Origin: an uncultured Lachnospiraceae bacterium
Lineage (GTDB): Bacteria > Bacillota > Clostridia > Lachnospirales > Lachnospiraceae
Length of the DNA stretch: 64,000 nt
Direction: 5' to 3'
Assembly (NCBI GenBank): GCA_947164865.1
Contig: CAMUYA010000001.1
Coordinates: 62,001-126,000, forward strand
A model generated the notes under the pieces. It ran no database searches. It was given only the letters and a program-made list of their open reading frames with translations, and was not told where the DNA came from. Below are positions 36,158-44,576 of this stretch, piece after piece (position 1 is the stretch's first letter; the number at the start of each line of letters is the position of its first letter). The translations under genes and the position numbers were made by a program.

Positions 36158-38575
36158 TTATCTGCGCTTCCTGCCGAATGCACTGTATGCTGTAAGCGAA
36201 ACACCTGCAAGAGCAAGCATAATAACAACATAGAGAGCTACCGGGCTGTCGCCTGTCTTGGGAGCACGTGCCTGCGGTGCAGGCTGGGGTTCCGGTGCGG
36301 ACTGCGGCTCCGATGTAGTCTGAGGCTCAGTCTCGGATTTCTTGACAGTCGTCCATGAAACGAGCACGGGTGAAAGACCCGATACTCTGAACTGAATACC
36401 TTCATCAGCCTTTGTAACCGCCGGCTTCTCGATTTCTCCGGCTGCGTGTCCGTTCATATCTTCAGAGAACATGTGGGCAACGATAAAGTCATTACCATCC
36501 TTACTTGTTCCTTCCGGATAAGGAATGGTCACAACCAGTCCTTCCGCAGGGAAATTATCCTTTGTAACGGCCACATATGTCTTACCGCCGTCAAAAGATA
36601 CCTGGAAAGTCACATCGTAAAGCTTTGAATCGACTATAACCTGACCCTCTTCCAAAGTTGAACCGCCGGCTTCATTTACAATAGACTTGTATAATGCGTC
36701 CTTTATTTTGCTCTCACTGTCGTATCCGGCTTTCTTAATTCCATCGGATATATCGGTATACCCTTCCTTCAGGCCCTGCTTGGAATCCGAATCATTCCAG
36801 TCACCGTTCCAGATTGCATAAAGGGTTATGTCTGATGTTACGGTATCATTATCAAAGTCCCATGCCGAAACTTTTTCAGCATCCTTTACAACCCATTTGT
36901 CAAAGGTATATCCTTTCTTTGTCGGAGAGTCGGGCTTTGTAACCTTTTCCCCTCTGTTTACGCTCTGTGCAGCTACTTCGCTTCCGCCATCGGAATCAAA
37001 CGTTACTGTGAAGGCCACAATCTTCCACTTTGCGGTCAATGTAATGTCGGATGTGACTGTATCCTTTTCAAAATCCCACTCTGTCTCTGTAGTTTCTGCA
37101 GCTGTTCCTGCATTATCTGTTGTTTGTGTGACCCATTTCTCAAAGACGAATCCTTCTTTTGTGGGATTTTCGGGCTTTGTAACCTTTTCCCCTCTATTAA
37201 CACTCTGTGCGGCTACTTCGCTTCCGCCGTCGGAATCAAACGTTACTGTGAAGGCCACAATCTTCCACTTTGCGGTCAATGTAATGTCGGATGTGACTGT
37301 ATCCTTTTCAAAATCCCACTCTGTCTCTGTAGTTTCTGCAGCTGTTCCTGCATTATCTGTTGTTTGTGTGACCCATTTCTCAAAGACGAATCCTTCTTTT
37401 GTGGGATTTTCGGGCTTTGTAACCTTTTCCCCTCTATTAACACTCTGTGCGGCTACTTCGCTTCCGCCGTCGGAATCAAACGTTACTGTGAAGGCCACAA
37501 TCTTCCACTTTGCGATCAATGTGGTGTCCGCAGAGATCGTGTCATTTTCAAAATTCCATTCTGTCTCGGTAGTCCCGTTATTTGCGCTTGTTGCATCAGA
37601 TGCCTTAACGATCCACTTGTCAAATACATAACCTTCCTTTGTGGGAGCATCGGGTTTCGTCACCTTGCCACCGTATGCTACGCTCTGAGCTGCAACTTCG
37701 CTTCCACCGTCGGAATCAAATGTAACCGTAAAATTATTAACAGTCCACTGTGCGTACAGCGTTACTGTGTCTCCGGCTGTGCTTGAGAGATTTCCTCTTG
37801 CGGAATCGGCATATGCAGTACCGCTTCCGTCTGCTGCTGTGTTCCATCCGCTGAATGTGTAACCTGTACGGGTAAATGCATTTGCGGTAAGTGCTGCGCC
37901 ATCGTCATAAGTGCGCGCCTGATTATTCATTTCTCCCGATCCGCCGTTTGCATTGAAAGCAACCGTGTAAGCATTAGCTGTCCACTTAGCGTAAGCGGTA
38001 AAAGCTGCTGACGGGTCACTCTTAACGCATACATTTGCTAAAACCCACGGATTCTCGCATCCTGCTTCCTTATACCATCCTCCGAAGGTGTATCCGGTAG
38101 CGGTAATCGTCGCATCATTAAAGCTGACAATATCGGGAGCAATATCATTTTCATATACCTTCTGCATCTCGGGCGCAGTTCCGTGTCCGTTTGCGTCAAA
38201 GGTCATGGTCCACCTTTTCACCGGCTTAAGGTAAACAATATCGCCACTATCATTCTTTCTTGCTTTCCACCTGTCAGTTCCTCCTAAATCACCGGCAAAA
38301 GGATACGTTGCAGGTGTGGTTGTCGAAGCTGTTGTTGAAGAATACACGCCTTCAATAGGTGTAGTATCAAGCTTAATCGAATAATTGTATGTGGATGTAA
38401 AGCTGTCACCTTTATTGAAAACAACGGTTCCATAACTCGTTTCCAGATTATCGAAGCCATACTCAGCTGCCAGCGCGTTCATCGGCATCATATTAAACAG
38501 CATAAGTGCAGCTGCAAACAATGCCAGGAACCCTTTTCTTCTCTGTTTTAATCTGTCCTTACCAATCCTCTCCAT
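36158..38575 (-). CDS. Cell-surface protein with InlB B-repeats and C-terminal sorting signal
   Basis: Large secreted protein (805 residues). Signal peptide after a basic start (RKGFLALFAAALMLFNMMPMNALAAE). About seven InlB B-repeat (Listeria-Bacteroides, Flg_new) units follow from residue 120 to 600, each ending in TLxAKWKI / LYAQWTV-like strands. Then an Ig-like domain of ~150 residues, a Pro/Glu linker and a tail APKTGD + membrane helix + GRKRR, a sortase-signal variant (usually LPxTG). Probably anchored to the wall, with adhesion or spacing as role. Near-identical 240-bp DNA repeats lie inside (36961-37514). The ribosome site is weak. Confidence 0.85.
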   Translation of the reverse strand: MERIGKDRLKQRRKGFLALFAAALMLFNMMPMNALAAEYGFDNLETSYGTVVFNKGDSFTSTYNYSIKLDTTPIEGVYSSTTASTTTPATYPFAGDLGGTDRWKARKNDSGDIVYLKPVKRWTMTFDANGHGTAPEMQKVYENDIAPDIVSFNDATITATGYTFGGWYKEAGCENPWVLANVCVKSDPSAAFTAYAKWTANAYTVAFNANGGSGEMNNQARTYDDGAALTANAFTRTGYTFSGWNTAADGSGTAYADSARGNLSSTAGDTVTLYAQWTVNNFTVTFDSDGGSEVAAQSVAYGGKVTKPDAPTKEGYVFDKWIVKASDATSANNGTTETEWNFENDTISADTTLIAKWKIVAFTVTFDSDGGSEVAAQSVNRGEKVTKPENPTKEGFVFEKWVTQTTDNAGTAAETTETEWDFEKDTVTSDITLTAKWKIVAFTVTFDSDGGSEVAAQSVNRGEKVTKPENPTKEGFVFEKWVTQTTDNAGTAAETTETEWDFEKDTVTSDITLTAKWKIVAFTVTFDSDGGSEVAAQSVNRGEKVTKPDSPTKKGYTFDKWVVKDAEKVSAWDFDNDTVTSDITLYAIWNGDWNDSDSKQGLKEGYTDISDGIKKAGYDSESKIKDALYKSIVNEAGGSTLEEGQVIVDSKLYDVTFQVSFDGGKTYVAVTKDNFPAEGLVVTIPYPEGTSKDGNDFIVAHMFSEDMNGHAAGEIEKPAVTKADEGIQFRVSGLSPVLVSWTTVKKSETEPQTTSEPQSAPEPQPAPQARAPKTGDSPVALYVVIMLALAGVSLTAYSAFGRKRR
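36961..37514 (-). repeat. Near-identical 240-bp tandem repeats inside the surface-protein gene
   Basis: Units 36961-37200 and 37201-37440 are almost identical, and a third partial copy continues to about 37514. The unit encodes one 80-residue InlB B-repeat. Flanking repeat units have diverged, so the pair looks like a recent duplication and may vary in number between strains. Confidence 0.9.
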
Positions 38576-38686
38576 GATTGAAAGCCTTTCCTGTATTTTT
38601 ATATTTCAAACCGTGTATAATTATACCCCAATAAGCCATAAAAATCTATATCCATTTTTTCTGATATCTGCATTTTTCCGCAGGGT

Positions 38687-39391
38687 TTACATAACTATGT
38701 ACTTAAGATGTCTGAGTCCATCACGCACAGTATTTAACTTTGATTTTCTCTCAAATTTACACCTTCTTAAGGAAACCGGAACCTGCCCGATCCTTAGTCC
38801 GTTCCTTGCGGCTACAGCTATCATTTCGGTGGCAAACTCCATCCCGGTGGTTTTAAAGTGCAGCCTCGATGCCGCAGATGACGTAAGCCCTCTTAAGCCC
38901 GAATGAAAATCATACACGTCGGTATGGAATCTTTTTCTTCCCAGAAATGATAAAAAGCGAACACCCAGCCTGTGTGAAAGAGACATTGCACCCTTTCGCA
39001 TACCGCCCGCAAAGCGGTTACCGATGACCATGTCTGCGACTCCGTCCGCGAGCATTTTATACATCGCAGGTATATCACCGAAATCATAAGTGGTGTCGGC
39101 ATCGATCATTATTATCACATCACCGGACGCTTCCCTTATTCCGCGTCTTAGTGCCAGTCCGTAGCCGCGACGTTCCTCCGTGATAACCCTTGCGCCGCAC
39201 TCTTTGGCGATCACAGCCGATCTGTCCGACGAAGCATTGTCCACGACAAGCACCTCTCCGTCTATGCCAAGCTTTTCGATGACCTTCTTGGCCTTTCTGA
39301 CACAGATACCGATCACGTTTTCCTCATTAAGGCACGGAAGCAGTATGGTAATATCCTTATTTGGTTTTGCGTTTTCTGCTTTGTATTCCAT
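38687..39391 (-). CDS. Family 2 glycosyltransferase
   Basis: 234-residue GT-A enzyme like dolichol/undecaprenyl-phosphate sugar transferases. ITILLPCLNEENVIG opens the domain, VLVVDNASSDRS follows, and the metal/nucleotide motif is MIDADTTYD. No C-terminal membrane helices, so it lacks the anchor of DPM-type relatives of other classes. It starts inside the 3' end of the preceding membrane-protein gene (35-bp overlap; GGGGAAAG before ATG 39391), so the two are translationally coupled and likely act on one lipid-linked sugar pathway. Confidence 0.9.
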   Translation of the reverse strand: MEYKAENAKPNKDITILLPCLNEENVIGICVRKAKKVIEKLGIDGEVLVVDNASSDRSAVIAKECGARVITEERRGYGLALRRGIREASGDVIIMIDADTTYDFGDIPAMYKMLADGVADMVIGNRFAGGMRKGAMSLSHRLGVRFLSFLGRKRFHTDVYDFHSGLRGLTSSAASRLHFKTTGMEFATEMIAVAARNGLRIGQVPVSLRRCKFERKSKLNTVRDGLRHLKYIVM

Positions 39392-40724
39392 CTTTCCCCA
39401 GACCTGTCAACTCACATATGATCAGAACAGTTGCCATCACTGTCACCATCTGTGCTCTGCAGGTAAAAAAGCGGTGAATATATGAATGATTGTGAAGGAC
39501 AAGATATCTTATATAGGGTACCAGTCCTATCACTGCATAAAAGGCTATCTGCTGGATATCCGGTCCTTTCTTTCTGTATACAAAAGCCACATAGGCCATC
39601 CCGACAAGTATTACAACGGCAGCTACCGCTCCCGGAGCCCCGTATCCGATGGGGAAAAGGCTGAATACATTCCGCCTGATCGCTCCGAACAAAAGACCAA
39701 AGGATGATATTGAATCACCGGGCACTTCTCCTCCGAGCCTTTCGGATATATGTTCCGTCACATAGGGCATCACATTTTCGTGAAGAACGGCCGCCGAAAT
39801 GATCCATTTTGATACCCATGTAAGTGCATATCCTGCCGCCCAGCAAAGGGCACATGTGATCACCCTTATATTGTCCCTGTTAAAAAGCTTTTTAACAAAA
39901 CCCTGACCGGTGATGACAGCTTTATCATTATTCAAATAAACCCTCATCATCACAAGCAGCGGCAGAGTAAGAGTGAGCGTCTCAGCGGTAAGAAAATCAA
40001 GAAAATTGCAGATCATAGCTCCTGCGAAAACAATATACGTACAAGCGGTATAATTACCCTTCAGCGCAAGAAGGTAAACAGCCAGAGTAACCGCCAGCAT
40101 AATAATATATACCCAGGTGTATTCCAGAGAAAGAGGCACAAACCACGAGCTTGTGGCGATAAGACCTATCCACATGCCTGCTGCGATATCATATGCCCTG
40201 TTCCGGATAAACAGAAATGTCAAAACACCGATAAGAAGCAGGATTATCACTGCATTCAGAATATATATCTGCTTCACAGTCATAAAGATATGAAGCAGCC
40301 TTGCGATTCCGGCAGACCCGTGCCAGTATCTCAGATACTGTGAATAGTGATATAGCTCGTTCTCCTCACCGGTTATCGAAGCCTTGAAATTAGTATTCTC
40401 ATTTAAGTAATCAGATGTGTAATAATCATCTCTCATTACCGATTCAAGCGCATTGTCTCCCCCCAGATTCCACGCAATGTTGAGTGTTATCGAATCCGCA
40501 TAACGGTCGATCTTGGTGGGTGTGATACCCTCTATCATGTCAAAGAACACATCTTTTTCATTCAGATAATCAGCCGACCTTAGCATGTTATCCGTGTTTC
40601 TGTTCTGCGGAACTTTGGCACAAGCGACCATTATAAACACAAATAAGACCTGCGCTGCCACAAACAACGCAAGCCCTATCAAAACATGCTTTATTATATT
40701 AAATACTCTGCCTTTACCAGTCAT
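39357..40724 (-). CDS. Polytopic membrane protein (GT-C-like)
   Basis: About 455 residues with some 10-11 membrane helices, a large loop (about 40-130) after the first helix with acidic residues, and further helices to the C-terminus. This resembles GT-C glycosyltransferases or DUF6056-like proteins that use polyprenyl-phosphate sugars. I do not recognise a specific family. The ATG at 40724 is preferred to TTG two codons upstream. The overlap with the GT2 gene supports a joint role in modifying a surface glycan. Confidence 0.65.
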   Translation of the reverse strand: MTGKGRVFNIIKHVLIGLALFVAAQVLFVFIMVACAKVPQNRNTDNMLRSADYLNEKDVFFDMIEGITPTKIDRYADSITLNIAWNLGGDNALESVMRDDYYTSDYLNENTNFKASITGEENELYHYSQYLRYWHGSAGIARLLHIFMTVKQIYILNAVIILLLIGVLTFLFIRNRAYDIAAGMWIGLIATSSWFVPLSLEYTWVYIIMLAVTLAVYLLALKGNYTACTYIVFAGAMICNFLDFLTAETLTLTLPLLVMMRVYLNNDKAVITGQGFVKKLFNRDNIRVITCALCWAAGYALTWVSKWIISAAVLHENVMPYVTEHISERLGGEVPGDSISSFGLLFGAIRRNVFSLFPIGYGAPGAVAAVVILVGMAYVAFVYRKKGPDIQQIAFYAVIGLVPYIRYLVLHNHSYIHRFFTCRAQMVTVMATVLIICELTGLGKDGIQSRKRKTK

Positions 40725-40736
40725 AATCAATTATGC

Positions 40737-41096
40737 TCACATGGTGATTCCCATCAACATTAAAATCGGTATCAATACAATAAAAAAGCTCACCCCCATG
40801 CTTACCGCCGGCATCCATACTCTCCTGAAATACTTTTTGGCCAGACCGACTATAAGGAGCACAAATCCCATTAATCCTCCGATGGCGCTAAAGATCCACG
40901 AAAGTACAATAAACAGGAGAACACCGGCAATTCCCAGCACTGCCTCATTGGTAACTGCTGTGGAACTACCACCGCCGGAACCGGCATACAATATCATAAC
41001 TCCTATCATTCCGAGGGACGCTGCTCCGTGCCCTGTAATGACAAGGGATATTATTGATAATACCAAATAGGCTGTGGATGACTTTTTCGGTGCCAT
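40737..41096 (-). CDS. Small membrane protein, unknown
   Basis: 119 residues with three hydrophobic segments (about 10-38, 52-83 and 92-118) and a Gly/Ser loop GSGGGSS. A strong GGAGAAGG site precedes ATG 41096, and an extended -10 (TGG-TATACT) lies near 41125. It is the first gene of a unit with the GT-C-like and GT2 genes, 12 bp before the former. Not recognised. Confidence 0.65.
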   Translation of the reverse strand: MAPKKSSTAYLVLSIISLVITGHGAASLGMIGVMILYAGSGGGSSTAVTNEAVLGIAGVLLFIVLSWIFSAIGGLMGFVLLIVGLAKKYFRRVWMPAVSMGVSFFIVLIPILMLMGITM

Positions 41097-41182
41097 AGGT
41101 CCTTCTCCTCACCTTCATTGAAGTATACCATACATGCCATCATCATAGACTTTTTTGACAGATTTGTCTACACCCCATCGTT

Positions 41183-42712
41183 CTATTTATAATGCGCGTA
41201 AAGCGTGATATCTCCTGTAGCAGTCACCTGACTGTAAGGAGTGATCCTCTCTCCGCCTTCGGGCGCTGTGTACCATCCTGCAAAAGTTGTATCAGGATTC
41301 TCGGGGTAAGGCATCACACCGTATAATCCCCCGGGAAATACAGTCTTGGAATCCCAGCTTAAGTTCCCGCCGTCAGCGTCGAAATAAACTGTTACCTCGG
41401 CATTTGCAGATATATAATCAGGTGATATGATGTATCCGAGCTTTCCACCGTCTATAAGCGTTCCGTCCGAATTGAGCACATAATCGTTTTCCATTACCGT
41501 ATTTGAAGTGTTGCCCTCGATCACACGGAAAATGATATTATCACCCATATCGATAGCTTCTTCAAGGATCGATGTATGTGAAAGCGCATCATCCGGTTCA
41601 TATGGATCATCATCAAATACCCAGAAGATGATCTCTCCGCCCTGCGGCTCAAAATCTCCTCCTACATATACAGTATCTTCCCACGCATAATATGACGCAC
41701 TTGTTCCTTCGGTAAAGTTTGTCGCACATGCACAGCGGCTTGTCGATATCCTGTTGAACGGAATACCCGTCATTCTCACACACCAGCTCGCAAACTCGGA
41801 GCACCATGCGGTACCGATGCTTCCGTGATATTTCCCGTACTCCGTAAAATCGTCATCACCGCTGGCGTTAAGGCCACACAGATCGCTGTAACGGTTTCCT
41901 TCATAATATCCAAGCTGCGAGCGTGCTATTTTGAGCATATCATCTCTCAGGCTGCCTGACGGTATAACAGATGCAAGCTCCAGGTAAAAAGGGCTGTCGT
42001 AATAATATACCGAAAAGTCGTCCATCTCATCCTTAGCAAGCGCTTTTTCCGCATCCTTATCCGCAGGGTAAGTGCTGTCATAGTAACAATCTATTCCGGC
42101 TTCCTGCGTCTCTCTTCCCTTTTGATAGCTTTCTATATCAGCCTCAAGCTGTCTTTCGGATTCCTCCCACACCTGCATTGTGCTCTTATACTTTGCCATA
42201 GCTTCTTCCATCTGCTGTTCAAATTCAGCTCGGGCATCGGCAAGTACATCCGTCACTTCATCAACATTGGCATCATCCAAAGCAGCAACAGCATCTGCGC
42301 CTTCCCTTACGAAGGTATAGGTAAGAGTGGCAAGGCTTATTGTAAGCACATCCTCATAGTATTCATAATCATACATAGGAGTGCCGTCCACCGCGAGTTT
42401 TCCTTTTCCGTCAAGACTGATAGCTGAAGAAACATCCCCCAGCTTTAATTCACCGCTTCCGTCGTCATTTATAACGATATATGAATCTCCCAGTCCCATG
42501 GCTTGAAGTGTCTCGGGACCGACAGGAGTATCTGCTGTAGTCATTTGGAAGATCGTATATCTTCCGGAAATGTCAGAAACATCCGCATCCGCCACGGTCT
42601 TAGAGCCGCCGTTTAAAGGACCACTGTTTCCGCCTCCGAATGTACAGCCGGAAAGTGCAAGCGCTCCGGCGATGATCAGTGCCATTGCTGATTTGATATC
42701 ATCTTTTCTCAT
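41183..42712 (-). CDS. Lipoprotein with CHAP-like amidase domain and InlB B-repeat
   Basis: 509 residues. Lipobox ALSGC after a short signal; a beta-rich region (about 45-150); an alanine/glutamate helix (155-215); a CHAP-type peptidoglycan hydrolase-like domain (about 250-425) with Cys in TAWCSEFASW and His in ALSHTSIL; and one InlB B-repeat at the end (VTVYFDADGGNLSW to ITLYAHYK). Likely acts at the wall as amidase/endopeptidase or uses the fold for attachment. AGGAGAGAGAATC precedes ATG 42712. The final repeat matches the repeat class of the surface protein at 36158. Confidence 0.85.
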   Translation of the reverse strand: MRKDDIKSAMALIIAGALALSGCTFGGGNSGPLNGGSKTVADADVSDISGRYTIFQMTTADTPVGPETLQAMGLGDSYIVINDDGSGELKLGDVSSAISLDGKGKLAVDGTPMYDYEYYEDVLTISLATLTYTFVREGADAVAALDDANVDEVTDVLADARAEFEQQMEEAMAKYKSTMQVWEESERQLEADIESYQKGRETQEAGIDCYYDSTYPADKDAEKALAKDEMDDFSVYYYDSPFYLELASVIPSGSLRDDMLKIARSQLGYYEGNRYSDLCGLNASGDDDFTEYGKYHGSIGTAWCSEFASWCVRMTGIPFNRISTSRCACATNFTEGTSASYYAWEDTVYVGGDFEPQGGEIIFWVFDDDPYEPDDALSHTSILEEAIDMGDNIIFRVIEGNTSNTVMENDYVLNSDGTLIDGGKLGYIISPDYISANAEVTVYFDADGGNLSWDSKTVFPGGLYGVMPYPENPDTTFAGWYTAPEGGERITPYSQVTATGDITLYAHYK

Positions 42713-42780
42713 GATTCTCTCTCCTACAATAATCCAAATTCTTTTATGTGAATTTGATCAGAATACTATAAAAACGCATG

Positions 42781-42808
42781 AAAAAACACATCCCCCATTT
42801 GGGGGATG
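42781..42808 (-). terminator. Terminator of the XRE gene
   Basis: Stem CATCCCCC / GGGGGATG with a four-base loop and TGTTTTTT after it on the minus strand. Confidence 0.88.
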
Positions 42809-42884
42809 CAACAGAAAAACAGCAAAAGAATCTACTTTTTATGCGTCGTATTTGTTTAATTATAAATCATCTACGCATTGATTA

Positions 42885-43247
42885 TCATCGGTTATTGTTT
42901 ATTTCAGAAAGAGCCTGCATATAACCTAATATCCGCGAACGTGTATTGGAATCCATTTTATTATATTGCTCAATAAAAAAACCTAATTCGGACTTTTTAT
43001 CGACAACATACCAGTCATCCCCTTGCTTTTTCTTTCCGGTCCGCTTACTATCAACTCCTGAAAGAAGCCACTCCGGGGTGACATTTAATACTTTGCAGAT
43101 GATCATGATCTTGTCCGAGTTTGGATTTGTTTTTTTCTTTTTCCATTCACTTATAGTGCTCTGTAGAATCCCCGTCTTTTCCGAAAATTCCTTCTGTGAT
43201 ATCTTAATCTCGGTTATTTTCTCAAAGACACGTTCACTGATGGTCAT
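42885..43247 (-). CDS. XRE-family transcriptional regulator
   Basis: 120-residue Cro/CI-type repressor. Helix-turn-helix in the first ~60 residues (KISQKEFSEKTGILQSTISEWKKKK then PEWLLSG), followed by a basic linker and a helical C-terminal part that may dimerise. AAGGAGG precedes ATG 43247. A perfect seven-base inverted repeat covers its own -35 region (43273-43288), suggesting autoregulation. It adjoins the candidate toxin-antitoxin locus, whose plus-strand promoter begins 60 bp away. Confidence 0.92.
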   Translation of the reverse strand: MTISERVFEKITEIKISQKEFSEKTGILQSTISEWKKKKTNPNSDKIMIICKVLNVTPEWLLSGVDSKRTGKKKQGDDWYVVDKKSELGFFIEQYNKMDSNTRSRILGYMQALSEINNNR

Positions 43248-43272
43248 GATGATTCCTCCTTATACTAAATTA

Positions 43273-43288
43273 ATTCATAAATATGAAT
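43273..43288 (-). promoter_or_regulatory. Operator-like palindrome in the XRE promoter
   Basis: ATTCATA-AA-TATGAAT, perfect. On the minus strand it overlaps TTCATA, which with TATAAG 17 bp downstream would be the promoter. A related palindrome ATGAATTCAT lies at 43630-43639, just upstream of the toxin promoter. Confidence 0.55.
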
Positions 43289-43309
43289 CGAAAAGATGCT
43301 GAAACACTG

Positions 43310-43337
43310 TTGACAACGGCTTTTGCGGTGATATAAT
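43310..43337 (+). promoter_or_regulatory. Promoter of the antitoxin-side RNA
   Basis: Consensus TTGACA (43310-43315), 16 bp, consensus TATAAT (43332-43337). Much stronger than the opposing toxin promoter, as expected for a type I antitoxin. Confidence 0.85.
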
Positions 43338-43343
43338 GAAGCT

Positions 43344-43444
43344 AACAGGATAGCCGAAAGGTGAGTGCACATCACCCGACCTGTAAGGTAAGTTAAACTA
43401 AAAAATAGTCGTGGTACCTGCCAGATACGAGACGGCTATTTTTT
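43344..43444 (+). ncRNA. Candidate type I antitoxin RNA
   Basis: About 100-nt RNA from a consensus promoter to the bidirectional terminator. Its 5' end carries AAGCTAACAGGATAGCCGA (43339-43357), which recurs with one mismatch at the 5' end of the convergent toxin mRNA. Further on, GACCTGTAAGGTAAGTTA and GTACCTGCC echo words of small RNAs A and B. No ORF with a ribosome site. Its 3' ~45 nt are antisense to the toxin mRNA 3' end, the arrangement of txpA/RatA and bsrG/SR4. Confidence 0.65.
43400..43444. terminator. Bidirectional terminator shared by two convergent transcripts
   Basis: AAAAAATAGTCGT ... ACGGCTATTTTTT: the arms pair and each strand ends in six T. The toxin stop codon lies inside it, so both RNAs overlap at their 3' ends. 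Confidence 0.85.
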
Positions 43445-43528
43445 ATGCCTGGAATTGTGGCTGTCAATGAAATTCAATATCACAAAAATCAATGTGACAA
43501 AGCTTATCAAATCTGTCCAATCGACCAT
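43436..43528 (-). CDS. Holin-like type I toxin peptide (putative)
   Basis: 30-residue ORF, too short for ordinary gene calling: MVDWTDLISF, a hydrophobic stretch VTLIFVILNF, then a polar basic tail ending RHKK. A strong AGGGGGTGAT site lies eight bases before ATG 43528. Size, opening M-V-x-W-x-D-L and Lys-rich end match the pattern of putative holin-like toxins (Hol_Tox) of Clostridia, which insert in the membrane. Its mRNA starts near 43589 and ends in the terminator shared with the convergent RNA. A toxic effect is inference. Confidence 0.65.
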   Translation of the reverse strand: MVDWTDLISFVTLIFVILNFIDSHNSRHKK

Positions 43529-43595
43529 TGGCATCACCCCCTTTCCCTATTACAGGGCGGGTGTGAGCGCGTCCCTCGGCTATCCGGTTAGCTTT

Positions 43596-43625
43596 ACTAT
43601 ATTTCATTTTAGTTGATTATATCAA
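43596..43625 (-). promoter_or_regulatory. Promoter of the toxin mRNA
   Basis: TTGATA (43620-43625), 18 bp, TATAGT (43596-43601), then AAAGCTAACCGGATAGCCGA, the inverted copy of the antitoxin-side leader (43576-43594). Confidence 0.7.
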
Positions 43626-43712
43626 TTATATGAATTCATGTCAATAAAACAACATCCCCTATTACGGCAGTGTTCAATATATGCAGATTTCAATCAGGAG
43701 ATTAAGTATAAT

Positions 43713-44453
43713 ATGAGAAAAACCGGAAAAATCCTCAGCTGTATAATACCGATTTGTTTCTTGAGCTGTTTTCTTATGGGATGTCCGTCGCCTAATGATG
43801 AATCGAAACAGGCAGAAGAACACGTCAGTCAGGCTATTCCTATAATAGAGGAAGAAGTTACTAATCTTTATCCCAATGCCCGGATCAAGACAAAATCCTT
43901 TTATGGTATCGGTGCGCCTAATATGGGGCCTGACCATCTTGTGACAGACTGGGTATCCGGTATATATCTGGACGGCGGAAAAAAAGAAGTGATGATGAAT
44001 GTCATTACAAAGGATATTTATGTTTCTTCGGAGTGGTATAAGATTAACTCCTTCGCAATGGAATCAGTAAGAGATCTGTACGGGCTTGATTTGGGGAACA
44101 TGGACGGCTCAGTCCACGGCTGTATTGAGAAGCCTTATTGTATTGATGATCCGGACAAATACGGTAATCTGGAAATATGGGATATGCTTCCTCTCGGAAC
44201 TGAGGTTAATGATGATTATGCCCGAAATTTACTGAATGATGAAAATTACCGCTTCGTTTATGAATTGCAAGTAAACAAAGATGTGGATATGAAGATCTTT
44301 GAAGAAACTGATTTCAGTTCACTTGGAAGTAATGTACATATACGGGTGAAGCAGTATAATAATGAGTACTTTAAATATATGGACACTCCAAACTATAATG
44401 CCGATCCCGGAACCGATGAACCCATAGCTACTTTTGATTCGCAAAATGACTGA
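43713..44453 (+). CDS. Hypothetical lipoprotein
   Basis: 246 residues. ATG 43713 gives a signal peptide (MRKTGKILSCIIPICFLSCF) with lipobox FLMGC; AGGAG lies 12 bases upstream. The ORF could extend 25 codons up, but that part is not signal-like. The mature protein starts with a charged helix, then mixed strands; ends in PGTDEPIATFDSQND. No recognised family. Plus-strand single gene between the toxin locus and small RNA B. Confidence 0.72.
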   Translation: MRKTGKILSCIIPICFLSCFLMGCPSPNDESKQAEEHVSQAIPIIEEEVTNLYPNARIKTKSFYGIGAPNMGPDHLVTDWVSGIYLDGGKKEVMMNVITKDIYVSSEWYKINSFAMESVRDLYGLDLGNMDGSVHGCIEKPYCIDDPDKYGNLEIWDMLPLGTEVNDDYARNLLNDENYRFVYELQVNKDVDMKIFEETDFSSLGSNVHIRVKQYNNEYFKYMDTPNYNADPGTDEPIATFDSQND

Positions 44454-44485
44454 TCATAAGGCAACTTTAATCTTGCCTATGTTGA

Positions 44486-44511
44486 ACGACCCTCCAAATT
44501 TGGAGGGTCGT
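44486..44511 (+). terminator. 26-bp perfect palindrome after the lipoprotein gene
   Basis: ACGACCCTCCAAA / TTTGGAGGGTCGT, a perfect stem 30 bp past the stop. No T-tract follows, so termination would be weak or factor-dependent; it may protect the mRNA end. Confidence 0.55.
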
Positions 44512-44541
44512 ATATGAATCGTTAAATGATCAGAATACAGA

Positions 44542-44570
44542 TTGATTTTTACTACAAAAAATGATATTAT
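44542..44570 (+). promoter_or_regulatory. Promoter of small RNA B
   Basis: TTGATT (44542-44547), 17 bp, TATTAT (44565-44570): the same hexamers and spacing as before copy A. Confidence 0.7.
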
Positions 44571-44576
44571 TTGAAA

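Noticed and set aside
36828..37786. Plus-strand ORFs opposite the surface-protein repeats
   Set aside because: Repeat-derived antisense frames mirroring the InlB B-repeat units; no start signals.
43400..43444. T-box-like TGGTACC in the antitoxin-side RNA
   Set aside because: The RNA is only ~100 nt, has no Stem I or specifier loop, and the sequence sits inside the terminator stem. No aminoacyl-tRNA synthetase or amino acid gene follows.
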